Assembly: GCF_013112485.1 (NCBI RefSeq) | Contig: NZ_JABFHG010000008.1 | Coordinates: 186,001-250,000, forward strand | Length of the DNA stretch: 64,000 nt | Origin: Roseicella sp. DB1501 | GTDB lineage: Bacteria; Pseudomonadota; Alphaproteobacteria; Acetobacterales; Acetobacteraceae | Direction: 5' to 3' | Shown here: one piece after another, positions 1-12,283 of the stretch | Numbering within the stretch: the first letter of the stretch is position 1 | How the letters are laid out: every line of letters begins with the position of its first letter | Translations under genes and position numbers: made by a program | The notes under the pieces: model-generated | What the model saw: the letters and a program-made list of their open reading frames with translations, nothing else | Told to the model about the DNA's origin: nothing | Database searches by the model: none

Positions 1-185
1 GCATTCGGATCGGCGCCGAGCGGCAGCGGCGTCAGCACCTCGATGCCGTCGCAGGCGAGGCGGGCGAAGGCGGCGCCGTGCCCGGGCAGCAGCACTGCCT
101 CCCAGCCGCCCTGCGCCAGCGCCAGCCCGCCGGGCACCCCATTGGGCACCCCATTGGGCGGCGCCATGGCTGCCGGGCCGTCCAT
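1..185 (-). CDS. aldose 1-epimerase-like protein, 5' end only (partial)
   Basis: This is the N-terminal part of a minus-strand gene that runs off the left edge. About 61 residues are visible. After a Gly/Ala/Pro leader comes the segment ALAQGGWEAVLLPGHGAAF followed by a strand ending in EVLTPLPLGADPN, which looks like the first beta strands of the galactose mutarotase-like fold. The start ATG shares one base with the stop codon of the uronate dehydrogenase gene (TGATG), so the two are translationally linked. The leader contains a small direct repeat (NGVP twice). The family call rests on a short segment and on the sugar-metabolism context, so it is moderate. Confidence 0.55.
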   Translation of the reverse strand, partial: MDGPAAMAPPNGVPNGVPGGLALAQGGWEAVLLPGHGAAFARLACDGIEVLTPLPLGADPN

Positions 186-1030
186 CAGTCGAGCGCGAAG
201 GCGTCGCGGGGCGAGGGCGTGTCGCGCGAATAGTCCTTCGCCGTGTAGCCGCCGCCCTGGTAGCGCTCGGTGACCGGATTGCCGGAGGTGATGCCGCCGA
301 CCTTGTCGCGCCAGGCTTCGGCGCTGTCCTGCGGCTGCCAGCCGATACGCGCGCGGTGGTCGGCGCCCCAGAAGCTCGCGGGGTTGTCGGAACAGGCCCA
401 GATGACGCAATGGCCGGTACGCGGCGCGGTGACCGCCGCCTCGCAGAGCCGCAGCAGATCGGCATAGGACAGCCAGGTGGAGAGCATCCGCGCATCGGTC
501 GGCTCGGGGAAGCAGGAGCCGATGCGGAGATTGACGTTCTCGACCCCGTGCTTGTCCCAGTAGAGCCGGCCCATCAGCTCGCCATAGGCCTTGGAGAGGC
601 CGTAGAAGCTGTCCGGGCGGAAGGTGCAATCGGCCTCCAGCCGGTCATTCGCCTGGCCCGGCCGTTCGTGGAAGCCGATGGAATGGTTGGAGGAGGCGAA
701 GACGACACGCGCCCCCTCCCGCCGCGCCGCCTCGTAGACATGGTGAAGGCCCTGGAGGTTGGGGCCGAGCACGGTGTTGAAGGGCTGGTCGGTGCTGACG
801 CCGCCGAAATGCAGGATGGCGCCGCAGCCCTCGGCGAGATGCAGCAGGTCGACGCCCTCGGCGAGATCCATGCGCTCGAAGCGCGCCCGCTCGGGCAGCG
901 GATCCGGGAAGGGCGCGATATCGGTCAGGCGAAGCGTCCAGCCGCGCTCGGCCAGCCCGCGCGCCAGGGCGCGGCCGAGATTGCCGGAGGCGCCGGTGAG
1001 AAGCACCGGCCGGGCGGGGGCTGCTGGCAT
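185..1030 (-). CDS. udh: uronate dehydrogenase-like NAD-dependent epimerase/dehydratase
   Basis: A short-chain (extended SDR-like) oxidoreductase of 281 residues. The dinucleotide-binding motif GxxGxxG is at residues 13-19 and the catalytic YxxxK is Tyr143/Lys147. Segments VVFASSNHSIGF and LRIGSCFPEPTDARMLSTW closely match what I recall of bacterial uronate dehydrogenase (Udh), which oxidises D-glucuronate and D-galacturonate to the aldarolactone with NAD+. The start at 1030 was chosen because the Rossmann motif begins right after it and GGGAGA precedes it; the longer open frame upstream is not protein-like. It follows the xylanase gene and overlaps the epimerase gene by one base, which suggests a sugar or sugar-acid operon. 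Confidence 0.8.
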   Translation of the reverse strand: MPAAPARPVLLTGASGNLGRALARGLAERGWTLRLTDIAPFPDPLPERARFERMDLAEGVDLLHLAEGCGAILHFGGVSTDQPFNTVLGPNLQGLHHVYEAARREGARVVFASSNHSIGFHERPGQANDRLEADCTFRPDSFYGLSKAYGELMGRLYWDKHGVENVNLRIGSCFPEPTDARMLSTWLSYADLLRLCEAAVTAPRTGHCVIWACSDNPASFWGADHRARIGWQPQDSAEAWRDKVGGITSGNPVTERYQGGGYTAKDYSRDTPSPRDAFALD

Positions 1031-1097
1031 CGAATCGTCTCCCTGAATGGCTGCTAGACTGACTCCCGCGCGCCGTGGGGAGAAGGGCAACCGGCGC

Positions 1098-2288
1098 TCA
1101 GCCGGCACGCCCGGCGAAGGCCGCGGCCAGGGCATGCCACATCGGCTTGCGACGCCCTTCGGCATCCAGCGGCAGGCCGCGATGCGCGGCGCCATCGCGT
1201 CGCGCCACCTCCTTGTCCCGCACCAGCCAGCTATCCTTGTCCGACAGCCCCCAGGTGAGGACGGTGCGGCAGCCCGCCTGCAGCGCGGTGCCGACCACGG
1301 CCTGCACCCGGGCCGCCACCAGCGCGTCGCGCGCCGCCAGATCGGCCGGGATGGTCTTGGCCTCGCGCAGGTCGAGCTCGGTGATCAGCACGGCGAGGCC
1401 GAGGCCGCGCACCTCCTTCAGGAAGGCGGCGAAGGGCTCGGGCCGGAAGGGCTCGTCGAGCTGCAGATGCGCCTGCAGGCCGAGCGCGTCGACCGGCACC
1501 TGCGCCTCCACCATGCGCCGCAGCAGGCGCAGCACCCGCCGGCGCTTCTCCTCGGCGAAGGGATTGTCGCCCTCGAGCCCGTAGTCGTTGTAGGTGAGGC
1601 GGAGCGTCGGGTCGCGCTCGCGCGCCAGGCGGAAGACCAGATGCACGTAATCCGGCCCGAGCGCTCGCAGCCAGGGCGTGTCGCGCAGATCCCCCACCGC
1701 CGGCGTCTGGTCCAGGAAGGGGCCGCCGGGATTGGCGACCGCTTCGTTCACCACGTCCCAGTCGCGGATCACCGGGGCGGTGCGGGAGAGCACCACGTCC
1801 AGATGCGCGATCAGCGCGCCATGCGAGCGCGCGGGGCCGGAGGCGAGGGCGGCGGTCAGCCAGGCCGGCATGGCCTGGTGCCAGACCAGCGCATGGCCGC
1901 GGAGCTGCTGGCCGTGCCGGCCGGCGAAGTCGATCAGCGTCTCCAGCGGGGCGAAGTCGAAGCGCCCCTCCTCCGGCTGCAGCGCCGCCCACTTGCCCTC
2001 CCATTCCGGGACCAGCAGCCGCGCCTCGCTGCGGACCTGCCGGGCATAGGCGGCGTCCTGCAGCCTGCCGCTATCGACCGCGGTGCCGAAGAGGATGCCG
2101 GATTTCCAGGCCAGGGCGCCGAGCCCCTCGCTCGCCTCGGCCGGAGGGGCGGGCCACAGGGCGCCGGCCCCGGCCATCCCGGCCAGCAGCGCGCGCCGCG
2201 GAAGGGAAAGCAGGGTCAGGCCGCCCGCGCCAGGACCGGCGCCGCATCCTGCGCCAGCGCCGCACGGAAGCGGTCGCGCCGCCAGCAC
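1098..2288 (-). CDS. endo-1,4-beta-xylanase, glycoside hydrolase family 10
   Basis: A secreted GH10 enzyme that would cleave beta-1,4-xylan internally. In the longest frame (396 aa) the acid/base Glu182 lies in DWDVVNEAV and the nucleophile Glu304 in [15 protein letters not shown] and TYNDYG are also family hallmarks. A twin-arginine-like export signal, [17 protein letters not shown], occupies residues 29-45 and ends at PAEA. The start is uncertain: GTG at 2288 lies inside the upstream gene with no clear ribosome site, and residues 1-23 look like read-through of that gene, while ATG at 2177 would lose the arginine pair. The gene overlaps the end of the diiron protein gene and is followed by udh. 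Confidence 0.85.
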   Translation of the reverse strand: MLAARPLPCGAGAGCGAGPGAGGLTLLSLPRRALLAGMAGAGALWPAPPAEASEGLGALAWKSGILFGTAVDSGRLQDAAYARQVRSEARLLVPEWEGKWAALQPEEGRFDFAPLETLIDFAGRHGQQLRGHALVWHQAMPAWLTAALASGPARSHGALIAHLDVVLSRTAPVIRDWDVVNEAVANPGGPFLDQTPAVGDLRDTPWLRALGPDYVHLVFRLARERDPTLRLTYNDYGLEGDNPFAEEKRRRVLRLLRRMVEAQVPVDALGLQAHLQLDEPFRPEPFAAFLKEVRGLGLAVLITELDLREAKTIPADLAARDALVAARVQAVVGTALQAGCRTVLTWGLSDKDSWLVRDKEVARRDGAAHRGLPLDAEGRRKPMWHALAAAFAGRAG

Positions 2289-3067
2289 AGGAGCCGCCAG
2301 GCGCCGCGCGCCGCGAGATCGGAAAGCCGGCCGCGAGGCTCGAGCCCCACCGCCTTGAAGACCATGCCCATGCCCCGCTCGATATGCCGGAAGCGGTAAA
2401 AATTCATGGCACGTCCCATATAGCCGGCGATGCAGCGCTGATGGCTGTAGGGGGTGGCGGGGTCCTCGTTGGAGCAGTGATAGGCAAAGGCGAGCTCGTC
2501 ATCCTCCGACTCGCCGATGCGCCCGGCCGCCACCCGGAGCCGTTGCAGGAAGGAGAGATCCTCCCGCGCCAGGTAGCGCTTCATGTGGTCGTAGAAGAGC
2601 TTGAAGTGCCGGTACTCGTCGGCGGCGATGAGGCGGCAGATCTCCTTCAGCACCGGCTCGGCGGTCGCCTCGCCGAGGGCGGTGTAGTAGCTGCTGGTCC
2701 CGGTCTCGACCATGCAGCGGGCGATCAGCTCGCCGGTGCGGGAGCCGCGGATCGAGGCATTGGCGTCGAGGTCGATCTTGTAGCCGGCGCGATAGCGGGC
2801 GAAGGCCTCGGCATAGTCCCAGCCGGGATCGGCGAGCTCGCCCCAGCGGCCGAGCGCGTCGCCGTGCTGGATCTCCTCCACCGCCCAATTCTCGGCCGCC
2901 GCCTGGAAATCCGGATCGTCGCCGAAGACGCGCTTGAGATAGATGGCGTAGTCATCGCCGTTGCGCTCGACCATGGCGGCCGACTTCACCAGCGGGATGA
3001 TCTCGGAGTCCAGTTTCGACGGATCGAAGCGGTCCCAACTCACCTGCTCGACGCGCCAGTGCTTCAT
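2216..3067 (-). CDS. diiron ferritin-like protein, acyl-ACP desaturase-like
   Basis: A 283-residue all-helical protein with two diiron half-sites: EEIQHG in [16 protein letters not shown] and DEYRH in [17 protein letters not shown]. Their spacing and surroundings resemble plant-type acyl-ACP desaturases (WTAEENRHG and IAADEKRHE), so a fatty-acid desaturase or related diiron oxidase is likely; substrate cannot be told. The start at 3067 was chosen over the longer frame to 3088 because of GGGGACAGC just upstream and because MKHWRVEQ begins the conserved part. The stop overlaps the start region of the GH10 gene, an odd partnership with no obvious functional link. Confidence 0.65.
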   Translation of the reverse strand: MKHWRVEQVSWDRFDPSKLDSEIIPLVKSAAMVERNGDDYAIYLKRVFGDDPDFQAAAENWAVEEIQHGDALGRWGELADPGWDYAEAFARYRAGYKIDLDANASIRGSRTGELIARCMVETGTSSYYTALGEATAEPVLKEICRLIAADEYRHFKLFYDHMKRYLAREDLSFLQRLRVAAGRIGESEDDELAFAYHCSNEDPATPYSHQRCIAGYMGRAMNFYRFRHIERGMGMVFKAVGLEPRGRLSDLAARGAWRLLCWRRDRFRAALAQDAAPVLARAA

Positions 3068-3320
3068 GCTGTCCCCGCGGCCGGCCATCGGCCAGACCGT
3101 TCCTGTTCCGTGATGGCGATCCTCGCCACCAGGATCGCGGGCAATGTCGCCCGGCCGTGCATGTTCGCCGCTGCGGCGCTGGATTCAAGGCATGTGTCGC
3201 CCCGGACACAGCATGGCGCGCAAAAAGGCAGGGCTGTGGCAAACAGGCATCGCCCGGCCTGCAACGCGCAAGGCCGGAGCGTCGCCGCCCCGGCCCATCC
3301 TCCGCCGTGCCGTGAGGCTC
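3068..3320. other. intergenic region between atpC and the diiron gene
   Basis: This 253-base space follows the end of the atp operon and precedes the diiron gene, both on the minus strand. A GC-rich inverted repeat (GGCCGG at 3272-3277 with CCGGCC at 3290-3295) could help end atp transcription, but it has a long loop and no T run. I see no protein-like frame and no confident promoter. Confidence 0.3.
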
Positions 3321-3734
3321 TCAGGCGGCCTGGGCGGCGTCCAGCATGGCACGGGCCGAGAGCACGCGCTCCAGTGCCGCGTCGCGCCGGGTCTCGGTAT
3401 CCGCCGCGGTGACCTCGCGCAGCGCCGCCTCGGCCTCGGCGATGCGGCGCTCCGCCTCCGCGCGCGACAGGTTGGCGAGCGGCGTCGCCTCGTCGGCCAG
3501 CACGGTCACGCGCTCCGGCGACACCTCGGCGAAGCCGCCGCCGACGAAGAGGCGCTCGGTCTCGGCGCCGTTCTCGCGCACCCGGATGACGCCGCCGCGA
3601 AGGGTGACGATCATCGGCGCATGGCCGGGCAGCACGCCCATCTCGCCCTCGGCGGCGGGAATGGTCGCCATCTCCACCTGGCGGGAGAGCAGCAGCCGCT
3701 CCGGCGAGACGAGTTCGAGCAGGAAGGTGGCCAT
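3321..3734 (-). CDS. atpC: F-type ATP synthase epsilon subunit
   Basis: The epsilon subunit of the F1 central stalk (137 aa) couples gamma rotation to catalysis and can inhibit ATP hydrolysis. The N-terminal beta-sandwich is recognisable from LLELVSPERLLLS, IPAAEGEMGVLPGHAPM and GGGFAEV; the C-terminal two-helix part (about residues 85-137) is rich in Ala, Glu and Arg as expected. It is the last gene of the atpHAGDC operon, about 150 bases after atpD, and the spacer holds a strong hairpin. Confidence 0.97.
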   Translation of the reverse strand: MATFLLELVSPERLLLSRQVEMATIPAAEGEMGVLPGHAPMIVTLRGGVIRVRENGAETERLFVGGGFAEVSPERVTVLADEATPLANLSRAEAERRIAEAEAALREVTAADTETRRDAALERVLSARAMLDAAQAA

Positions 3735-3768
3735 CAGTCAGATCCTTGGGCTACCGGACGCATCCTGC

Positions 3769-3790
3769 GGCACGGGCCGTGGCCCGTGCC
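3769..3790. other. inverted repeat between atpD and atpC
   Basis: A 22-base hairpin with two 10-base arms (GGCACGGGCC and GGCCCGTGCC) around a GT centre. It lies in the atpD-atpC spacer, has no T run in either direction, and may modulate atpC expression or mRNA stability rather than terminate transcription. Confidence 0.5.
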
Positions 3791-3877
3791 GAGGCCGCTT
3801 CTGCGGCCCGCCGCCAGTGCGGCGAGAGCCAAGGGCGCGGATGCGCCCGCCCGGCGTTTGAGGGCACCGAACAGTGC

Positions 3878-5448
<1,571 letters not shown>

Positions 5449-5452
<4 letters not shown>

Positions 5453-6339
5453 ACAGCCTCCGCCCCGGAGATGATCTCGATCAGCTCCTTGGTGATGTTG
5501 GCCTGCCGCGTGCGGTTGTAGTTGAGCGTCAGTCGATTGATCATGTCACCGGCGTTCCGCGTGGCGTTGTCCATCGCGGTCATCTGGCTGCCATAGAAGC
5601 CGGCGGTGCTCTCGAGCACGGCGCGGTAGATCTGGATCGCCAGGTTGCGCGGCAGCAGCGTGGCGAGGATGGTCTCCTCGGCCGGCTCGTATTCGTACTG
5701 GGCCTGCGGGCCGGCGGCGGCCGGGGCCGTCACCTGGCCCTCGGGCAGCGGCGCCGGGATCAGGCGCTGATCCGTCGGGATCTGGCTGATCACGCTGCGG
5801 AAGCGGTTGTAGAGCAGCGAGCAGACGTCGAACTCGCCTTCCTCCAGCATCTCGGTCACCCGGACCGCGACCGCCTCGGCATCCGAGAACTCGACCCGCT
5901 TCTTGCCCATGAAGGTGATCTCGCCGACGATACGGCTGGCGAAGTCGCGCCGCAGATAGGCCGCGCCCTTGCGCCCCACCGTCAGCACCTTCACCACCTT
6001 GCCCTCAGCCTCGAGCGCGCGGATGCGGGCGCGCGCCAGACGGCCGACATTGGTGTTGAAGCCGCCAGCAAGGCCGCGATCCGCGGTCACCACCACCAGC
6101 AGGTGCACCCGGTCCTCGCCGGTGCCGACCAGCATCGGCGGGGCGCCCGGGGTGCTCGCCACGGCCGCGCCGAGGGAGGCGAGGATCGCCTCCATCCGCT
6201 CGGCATAGGGGCGCGCCGCCTCGGCCTGCGCTTGCGCGCGGCGCAGCTTCGCCGCCGCCACCATCTTCATTGCCTGGGTGATCTTCCGCGTGTTCTTCAC
6301 GCTGTTGATCCGCCCACGCAGGTCCTTCAGGCTCGCCAT
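5449..6339 (-). CDS. atpG: F-type ATP synthase gamma subunit
   Basis: The gamma subunit (296 aa) forms the rotating central shaft of F1. Typical features are the N-terminal helix [29 protein letters not shown]-type block, [14 protein letters not shown] in the middle, and the C-terminal helix with [22 protein letters not shown]. It starts 26 bases after atpA. Its stop codon is inside a duplicated palindrome that fills the space before atpD, so alpha-gamma and beta-epsilon expression may be set separately. Confidence 0.97.
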
Positions 6340-6365
6340 CGGCTGCTCCCCCTAGCTTCGCTGCC

Positions 6366-7901
6366 TCAGGCCGCGAAGGACTTGGCGAAGCTGTCGAGGA
6401 AGGCGACCAGCTTGTCCTCGACCGGCTTCTTGATCTCGCGGTCGGTGCGGATCGATTCCAGGATATCCGGCTGCGAGGCCTTGATCTCGCCGAGCAGCCG
6501 CCGCTCGAACTCGCCGACCGAGTTCACCGGCAGCTTGTCCAGATAGCCGCGGGTGCCGGCGAAGATCGCCACCACCTGCTCCTCGACCGGCACCGGCCGG
6601 AACTGCGGCTGCTTCAGCAGCTCGGTCAGCCGCGCGCCGCGGGCGAGCAGCGCCTGGGTCGAGGCATCGAGGTCGGAGGAGAACTGCGCGAAGGCCGCCA
6701 TCTCGCGGTACTGCGCCAGCTCGAGCTTGATGCGCCCCGCCACCTGCTTCATTGCCTTGATCTGCGCCGCCGAGCCGACGCGCGAGACCGAGAGGCCGAC
6801 ATTCACCGCCGGGCGGATGCCCTTGAAGAACAGCTCCGTCTCCAGGAAGATCTGGCCGTCGGTGATCGAGATGACGTTGGTCGGGATGTAGGCCGAGACG
6901 TCGCCCGCCTGGGTCTCGATGACCGGCAGCGCGGTCAGCGAGCCGGCGCCGAAATCGTCGTTCATCTTCGCCGCGCGCTCGAGCAGGCGCGAATGCAGGT
7001 AGAAGACGTCGCCCGGATAGGCCTCGCGTCCCGGCGGGCGGCGCAGCAGCAGCGACATCTGGCGATAGGCGACGGCCTGCTTCGACAGATCGTCGTAGAA
7101 GATGACCGCATGCATGCCGTTGTCGCGGAAGAACTCGCCCATGGTGCAGCCGGTATAGGGGGCGAGGAACTGCATCGGCGCCGGGTCGGAGGCGGTGGCG
7201 GCGACGATGATCGAGTATTCGAGCGCGCCATTCTCCTCGAGCGTGCGCACCAGCTGCGCCACGGTGGAGCGCTTCTGCCCGACCGCGACATAGATGGTGT
7301 AGAGCTTCTTGCTCTCGTCGCCCGAGGCGTTGATGGGCTTCTGGTTGATGATCGTGTCGACGATCACCGCCGTCTTGCCGGTCTGCCGGTCGCCGATGAT
7401 CAGCTCGCGCTGGCCACGGCCGATCGGGATCAGGGCGTCGATCGCCTTGATGCCGGTCTGCATCGGCTCATGCACCGACTTGCGCGGGATGATGCCCGGC
7501 GCCTTCACCTCGACGCGGCGGCGCTCGACATTCTGCAGCGGGCCCTTGCCGTCGATCGGGTTGCCGAGCCCGTCCACCACGCGGCCGAGCAGGCCCTTGC
7601 CGACCGGCGCGTCCACGATGGTGCCGGTGCGCTGCACCGTGTCGCCCTCGCGGATATGCTCGTCCGGGCCGAAAATCACGATGCCGACATTGTCGTGCTC
7701 GAGATTCAGCGCCATGCCCTTGAGGCCGGCGGAAGGGAACTCCACCAGCTCGCCGGCCATGACGTTCTGCAGGCCGTAGACGCGGGCGATGCCGTCACCG
7801 ATCGTCAGCACGGTGCCGACCTCGGCCACGTTCGCCTCGGTGTCGAAGCCGGCGATCTGCTGCTTCAGGATCTCCGAGATCTCGGCGGGACGGATGTCCA
7901 T
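6366..7901 (-). CDS. atpA: F-type ATP synthase alpha subunit
   Basis: The non-catalytic alpha subunit (511 aa) carries the P-loop GDRQTGKT at residues 170-177 and the arginine-finger region near [10 protein letters not shown]. Start ATG overlaps the atpH stop by one base (TGATG), indicating coupled translation. Length and sequence are ordinary for alphaproteobacteria; the membrane Fo genes are not in this window, as is usual where F1 and Fo operons are split. Confidence 0.98.
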   Translation of the reverse strand: MDIRPAEISEILKQQIAGFDTEANVAEVGTVLTIGDGIARVYGLQNVMAGELVEFPSAGLKGMALNLEHDNVGIVIFGPDEHIREGDTVQRTGTIVDAPVGKGLLGRVVDGLGNPIDGKGPLQNVERRRVEVKAPGIIPRKSVHEPMQTGIKAIDALIPIGRGQRELIIGDRQTGKTAVIVDTIINQKPINASGDESKKLYTIYVAVGQKRSTVAQLVRTLEENGALEYSIIVAATASDPAPMQFLAPYTGCTMGEFFRDNGMHAVIFYDDLSKQAVAYRQMSLLLRRPPGREAYPGDVFYLHSRLLERAAKMNDDFGAGSLTALPVIETQAGDVSAYIPTNVISITDGQIFLETELFFKGIRPAVNVGLSVSRVGSAAQIKAMKQVAGRIKLELAQYREMAAFAQFSSDLDASTQALLARGARLTELLKQPQFRPVPVEEQVVAIFAGTRGYLDKLPVNSVGEFERRLLGEIKASQPDILESIRTDREIKKPVEDKLVAFLDSFAKSFAA

Positions 7902-8494
7902 CAGGCGGCCCCCTTCATGGCGTACTGCAGGCGCTGCAGCTTGGATTTGATGCTGTTGTCGTAGAGCCGCGACCCGATCCGCAGGATCAGCCCGCCGAGG
8001 ATCGAGGGATCGACCTGCTCGGTGAGCTTGACGCCGGAATAGCCGGCTTCGGTGAGCCGCGCGCTGATCTGGGCGCGCTGGGTGTCGTTCAGCGGATGCG
8101 CGCTGGTGACGAAGGCCGTCTGCTGGCCGCGGCGCGTGGCGAGCAGCGCGCCGAAGGCCTGCGCCACCTGCGGCAGCTGCGACAGCCGGCGGTTGGCGAC
8201 CAGCACGCCGACGAGGTTGCGCACCTCGCCGCTGATGCCGGCGCGGTCGAGGACGGCGAAGGCGCCCTTCTTCTGCGAGGCGCTGTCGAGGCGCGGATCG
8301 GCCACGAAGGCACGGAAGGACTCGTCCTCGCGCCACAGCGCGAAGAGGCGGTCGAGATCGTTGGCGATGCGGTCCACCGCCCCGGGATCCGTCTTGCGAC
8401 GGTCATCGGCAAGGCCGAGCAAGGCCTGCGCATAGCGCTCGGCGAGGCCGGAGGGGGTGGACGCAGAGGAGGAAATGGTCTCGGCGGAGGCCAC
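7901..8494 (-). CDS. atpH: F-type ATP synthase delta subunit
   Basis: The delta subunit (197 aa) links F1 to the peripheral stalk. The conserved N-terminal part [16 protein letters not shown] and the C-terminal block beginning [28 protein letters not shown] are both clear. I place the start at the GTG at 8494 (leader [16 protein letters not shown]), since the longer open frame upstream is arginine-rich antisense sequence. It is the first gene of the operon; the 220 bases to the divergent MFS gene should hold its promoter, though no clear -35/-10 pair stands out. Confidence 0.93.
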   Translation of the reverse strand: MASAETISSSASTPSGLAERYAQALLGLADDRRKTDPGAVDRIANDLDRLFALWREDESFRAFVADPRLDSASQKKGAFAVLDRAGISGEVRNLVGVLVANRRLSQLPQVAQAFGALLATRRGQQTAFVTSAHPLNDTQRAQISARLTEAGYSGVKLTEQVDPSILGGLILRIGSRLYDNSIKSKLQRLQYAMKGAA

Positions 8495-8714
8495 GGGCGT
8501 TCCGGGTCCTGTTCCTGAAGATGCGCGTGCGCGGGTCCCGCCACCAAGCTTCCGCCGGCGCGGCGCAGGGCCTTTACCATGGGGTTTACGGCCCCGCAAT
8601 CTGGCCCGGCCGGATCGGTTCGGGCCCGGCCGAAGCCGGAAAAGCCATGAAACGGCGAGGATCCGGGACGCGACGCGCCGCGCCGGGCGGCAACGGCGGG
8701 GAGGACAGGCCGGA

Positions 8715-9941
8715 ATGCGGGTGGGCGCGCGGGTTTTCTTCGGCTGGCAGGTGGTCGCGGCCGCCTTCGTCATTGCCGTGTGCAGCTGGGGAATCAACTT
8801 CTACGGCCCCTCGGTCTATCTGCATGCCCTGCATGCGCGCGAGGGCTGGGCGCCCTCCCTGATCTCCGCGGCGATCACCCTGCATTTCCTGGCCAGCGGC
8901 GCGCTGGTGACGCGGCTGCCGGCGCTGCACCGGCGCTATGGCCTGGTCGCGGTGACGCGGGCCGGGATGCTCGCCTGCGCCGCCGGCGCGCTCGCCTGGG
9001 GCCATGCCACCGCGCCCTGGCACATGCTGCCCGCCGCGCTGCTGACCGCCCTCGGCTGGGCGCTGACCAGCGGCGTCGCCATCAATGCCATGGTCGCCCC
9101 CTGGTTCGACCGCCGGCGCGGCGCCGCCCTCTCCATGGCCTTCAACGGGGCGAGCCTGGGCGGCGTGCTCTTCACCCCGCTCTGGGCCCTGTTGATCGAC
9201 GCCTTCGGCTTCGCCGGCGCCTCGGTCGGCATCGCCCTGCTGGTCGCCGCGGTGAGCTGGCCGATCGCCGGCCGCTGGCTCGGCCGGGTGCCGGCCGATC
9301 TCGGCCTGCATCCGGATGGCGCGGCCAGCCCGCCGCCGCCGCGCCCGGCCGCCGCCCCGGCCGGGCCGCTCTGGCGACAGGCGCGGTTCCGCAGCCTGTC
9401 GCTGGCCTTCGCCCTCGGCCTCGTCGCCCAGATGGGGCTGTTGACGACCCTGTTCTCCATCCTCGCCCCGGTGCTCGGCGAGGCCGGCGCCGGGATCGCC
9501 ATGAGCCTGGCCACCGCCTGCGCGGTGATCGGCCGCACCGTGGTCGGCATGGCCCTGCCGCCGGGCCTCGACCGGCGCCTCGCCGGCAGCGCCAATTTCC
9601 TGCTGCAGGCGACGGGCTGCGCCCTGCTCGCCGCCGCGCCCCAGAGCGGCGCGGCGCTGCTGGCGGGGGTGCTGCTCTTCGGCCTCGGGATCGGCAACCT
9701 GCTCTCCCTGCCGCCGCTCATCGCCCAGGTGGAGTGGCCGGCGGAGCAGGTGACGGCGGTGCTCGCCCTGCTGACCGCGGTGAACCAGGGCTTCTACGCC
9801 TTCGGCCCGGCGCTCTTCGGCAGCGCGCTCGAGGCCTGGGGGCCGGCGGCGCCGCCCGGCCTCGCCCTGGCGCTGCAGATCGCCGCCGCGGCGGTGCTGC
9901 TGACCGGCCGGCGGGGCCTCACGGCGCGGGCCGGGGGCTGA
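8715..9941 (+). CDS. MFS transporter
   Basis: A 408-residue major facilitator superfamily protein with about 12 hydrophobic segments, starting MRVGARVFFGWQVVAAAF. The segment GWALTSGVAINAMVAPWFDRRRGAALSMAFNGASLGG is a typical TM4-TM5 region with the loop arginines of monocarboxylate/oxalate-formate-type carriers (note WFDRRRG); YGPSVYLHAL in TM1 fits the same branch. Substrate cannot be read from sequence. ATG at 8715 follows GGACAGG; upstream ATGs are in non-protein-like sequence. It stands alone on the plus strand, divergent from atpH and convergent with priA. Confidence 0.85.
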   Translation: MRVGARVFFGWQVVAAAFVIAVCSWGINFYGPSVYLHALHAREGWAPSLISAAITLHFLASGALVTRLPALHRRYGLVAVTRAGMLACAAGALAWGHATAPWHMLPAALLTALGWALTSGVAINAMVAPWFDRRRGAALSMAFNGASLGGVLFTPLWALLIDAFGFAGASVGIALLVAAVSWPIAGRWLGRVPADLGLHPDGAASPPPPRPAAAPAGPLWRQARFRSLSLAFALGLVAQMGLLTTLFSILAPVLGEAGAGIAMSLATACAVIGRTVVGMALPPGLDRRLAGSANFLLQATGCALLAAAPQSGAALLAGVLLFGLGIGNLLSLPPLIAQVEWPAEQVTAVLALLTAVNQGFYAFGPALFGSALEAWGPAAPPGLALALQIAAAAVLLTGRRGLTARAGG

Positions 9942-9965
9942 GGCGCGGGATCTCAGGTCGCGGGG

Positions 9966-12200
9966 TCAGAGGAACCCGACCGGGTCCACATCCACCTGCA
10001 CCCGGACATGGTTCGGCACCTCCACCCGCGCCAGCCAGTCGCGCAGGATCGGCTGCACCGCGATGTCGCGCCGGGTCTTCAGCAGCAGCCGGCGGCGATG
10101 CCGGCCGCGCAGCAGGGCGAGCGGCGCCGGGGCCGGGCCGAGCACCTGCACCCCCTCCCCGCCCGGCGCGGCGAGGCCGAGGTCGCGCGCCGTGCGGTCC
10201 GCCTCCCGCTCCTCCTCGGAGGAGACGATCAGCGCCGCCAGCCGGCCGAAGGGCGGCCAGTGGCCGGGCCGGCGCATCGCCGCCTCCTCCTGCATGAAGG
10301 CCTCGAGGTCGCCGGAGACGAGCGCCCGCATCACCGGATGGTCGGGCGAGAAGCTCTGCAGCAGCACCCGCCCCGGCGCCTCCGCCCGGCCGGCGCGGCC
10401 GGCCACCTGGTGCAGCAGTTGCACCGTGCGCTCGGCCGCACGCAGGTCGCCGCCCGCCAGGCCAAGATCGGCATCCACCACGCCAACCAGGGTGAGGTGC
10501 GGGAAATGCCAGCCCTTGGCGACGATCTGCGTGCCGATGATGAGGTCCACCTCGCGGTCCTGGATGGCGCGCGCCGCCTCCGCCGCCGCGGCCGGGCCCG
10601 GCAGGGTGTCGGAGGCCATGACCAGCCGCCGCGCCTCCGGCCAGAGCGCGGCCGTCTCCTCCAGCACCCGCTCCACCCCGGGGCCGACCGCGGTCAGGCT
10701 GTTGGCGGTGCCGCATTCCGGGCATTCGGCCGGCGGCGGCTCGGCATGGCCGCAATGGTGGCATTGCAACCGCCGCTGCGCCCGGTGCTCGACCAGCCAG
10801 GCAGTGCAGTTCGGACAGCGCATCCGGTGCCCGCAATGGCGGCAGAGGGTGAGCGGCGCATAGCCCCGGCGGTTGAGGAACAGCATGGCCTGCTCGCCGC
10901 GTCCGATCGTCTCGCCGACCGCCTCGACCAGCGGCGGCGCCAGGAAGCGGCCGCGCTCGGGCGGCGTCCGCCGCAGGTCGAGCACCTCGACTGCCGGAAG
11001 CCGCGCCCCGCCATGCCGCTCCGGCAGGTGCAGCAGCGCGTAGCGGCCGGTCTCGGCATTGGTCAGGCTCTCGAGCGAGGGCGTCGCCGAGACCAGTACG
11101 CAGGCGGCCTGCGACAAACGCGCCCGCACCACCGCCATGTCGCGGGCGTGGTAGACCACGCCGTCCTCCTGCTTGAAGGCGGTCTCGTGCTCCTCGTCGA
11201 CGATGACCAGGCCGAGATCGGGAAAGGGCAGGAAGAGCGCGCTGCGGGCGCCGACCACGACCGGCGCCTCCCCCTCCGCCACCGCCCGCCAGGTGTCGCG
11301 GCGGGTGCGCGAGGTCACCTCGGAATGCCACAGCGCCGGCGCCACGCCGAAGCGCGCCCGGAAGCGGTCGAGCCACTGCGCCGAGAGCGCGATCTCCGGC
11401 AGCAGCACCAGCGCCTGCCGGCCCTGGACGAGGCATTCGGCGACGGCATCGAGATAGACCTCGGTCTTGCCCGAGCCGGTAACCCCGGTCAGCAGCGTCA
11501 CCCCGAAGCGGCGCGCCGCCACCGCCTCCCGCAGCGCGGCGCCGGCGGCCTGCTGGTCGGCGGCGAGCGCCGGGCCGGGATGCGCCGGATCAGGCCAGGC
11601 GAAGCGGCGGCGATGCGGCAGCAGCGCCGGGCGGATCAGCCCGTTCTCGGCCATGCCGCGCAGCACGCCGAGCGAAACCCGTGCCGCCTCGGCCAGCGGC
11701 GCGCCGGCCTGCGGCTCGCCCGGCCGCATGGCGTCCAGCACCCGCTGCCGTTCCGGCGTGATGCGCGGCCGGCTGTTGCCGCCGGGCGGCGCCAGCACCC
11801 AGCCGGCCTGCGGCGTCGGCGGCTCGAGCGCCGCCGGCACGCTCATCGCCATGCGCAGCACGGCGCCGGGCGGGCTCAGCGTATAGGCGGCCACCCAGTC
11901 GACGAAGCGCCGCAGGCTCTCGGTCATGGGCGGGACCGGCAGGGTGGCGGAGATCGGACGCAACCGGCGGTCGGGGACGGGGTTCGGCTCGGGGATGGCC
12001 GGTGGATCCCAGACGACGCCAACCAACTCTCTTTGGTTGAGTGGAACGGAGACAAATTCCCCTAGACGTATGGGTATGGAAGAGGGCACAGCATAGTCGT
12101 AGGCCCCTGCCAGCGGCAGCGGGAGCAGGACCGAAACCCGTGTCCGCGCGGCCACAATGGCCGTGTCTTTCGTACCGCGGCGCTTTTCCGACCCGGACAA
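9966..12200 (-). CDS. priA: primosomal protein N' (replication restart helicase PriA)
   Basis: A 744-residue superfamily 2 helicase that reloads the replisome at stalled forks. The P-loop GVTGSGKT is at 239-246, DEEH box at 335-338, and eight zinc-binding cysteines at about 453, 456, 462, 465, 480, 483, 493 and 496. The GRAGR block of helicase motif VI appears in [19 protein letters not shown]. The start at 12200 is TTG with AAGGA about nine bases upstream; a GTG at 12155 is the alternative. Its stop faces the MFS gene, 24 bases away. The fsa gene is divergent. Confidence 0.95.
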   Translation of the reverse strand: MSGSEKRRGTKDTAIVAARTRVSVLLPLPLAGAYDYAVPSSIPIRLGEFVSVPLNQRELVGVVWDPPAIPEPNPVPDRRLRPISATLPVPPMTESLRRFVDWVAAYTLSPPGAVLRMAMSVPAALEPPTPQAGWVLAPPGGNSRPRITPERQRVLDAMRPGEPQAGAPLAEAARVSLGVLRGMAENGLIRPALLPHRRRFAWPDPAHPGPALAADQQAAGAALREAVAARRFGVTLLTGVTGSGKTEVYLDAVAECLVQGRQALVLLPEIALSAQWLDRFRARFGVAPALWHSEVTSRTRRDTWRAVAEGEAPVVVGARSALFLPFPDLGLVIVDEEHETAFKQEDGVVYHARDMAVVRARLSQAACVLVSATPSLESLTNAETGRYALLHLPERHGGARLPAVEVLDLRRTPPERGRFLAPPLVEAVGETIGRGEQAMLFLNRRGYAPLTLCRHCGHRMRCPNCTAWLVEHRAQRRLQCHHCGHAEPPPAECPECGTANSLTAVGPGVERVLEETAALWPEARRLVMASDTLPGPAAAAEAARAIQDREVDLIIGTQIVAKGWHFPHLTLVGVVDADLGLAGGDLRAAERTVQLLHQVAGRAGRAEAPGRVLLQSFSPDHPVMRALVSGDLEAFMQEEAAMRRPGHWPPFGRLAALIVSSEEEREADRTARDLGLAAPGGEGVQVLGPAPAPLALLRGRHRRRLLLKTRRDIAVQPILRDWLARVEVPNHVRVQVDVDPVGFL

Positions 12201-12283
12201 AATCGGCTATCCTTGTTCAGAAAATTGCACAACGTGTTGCCGGGACCTCGGCCGTTGCGCGCCATCGAAGGATCCCCTTGCCC

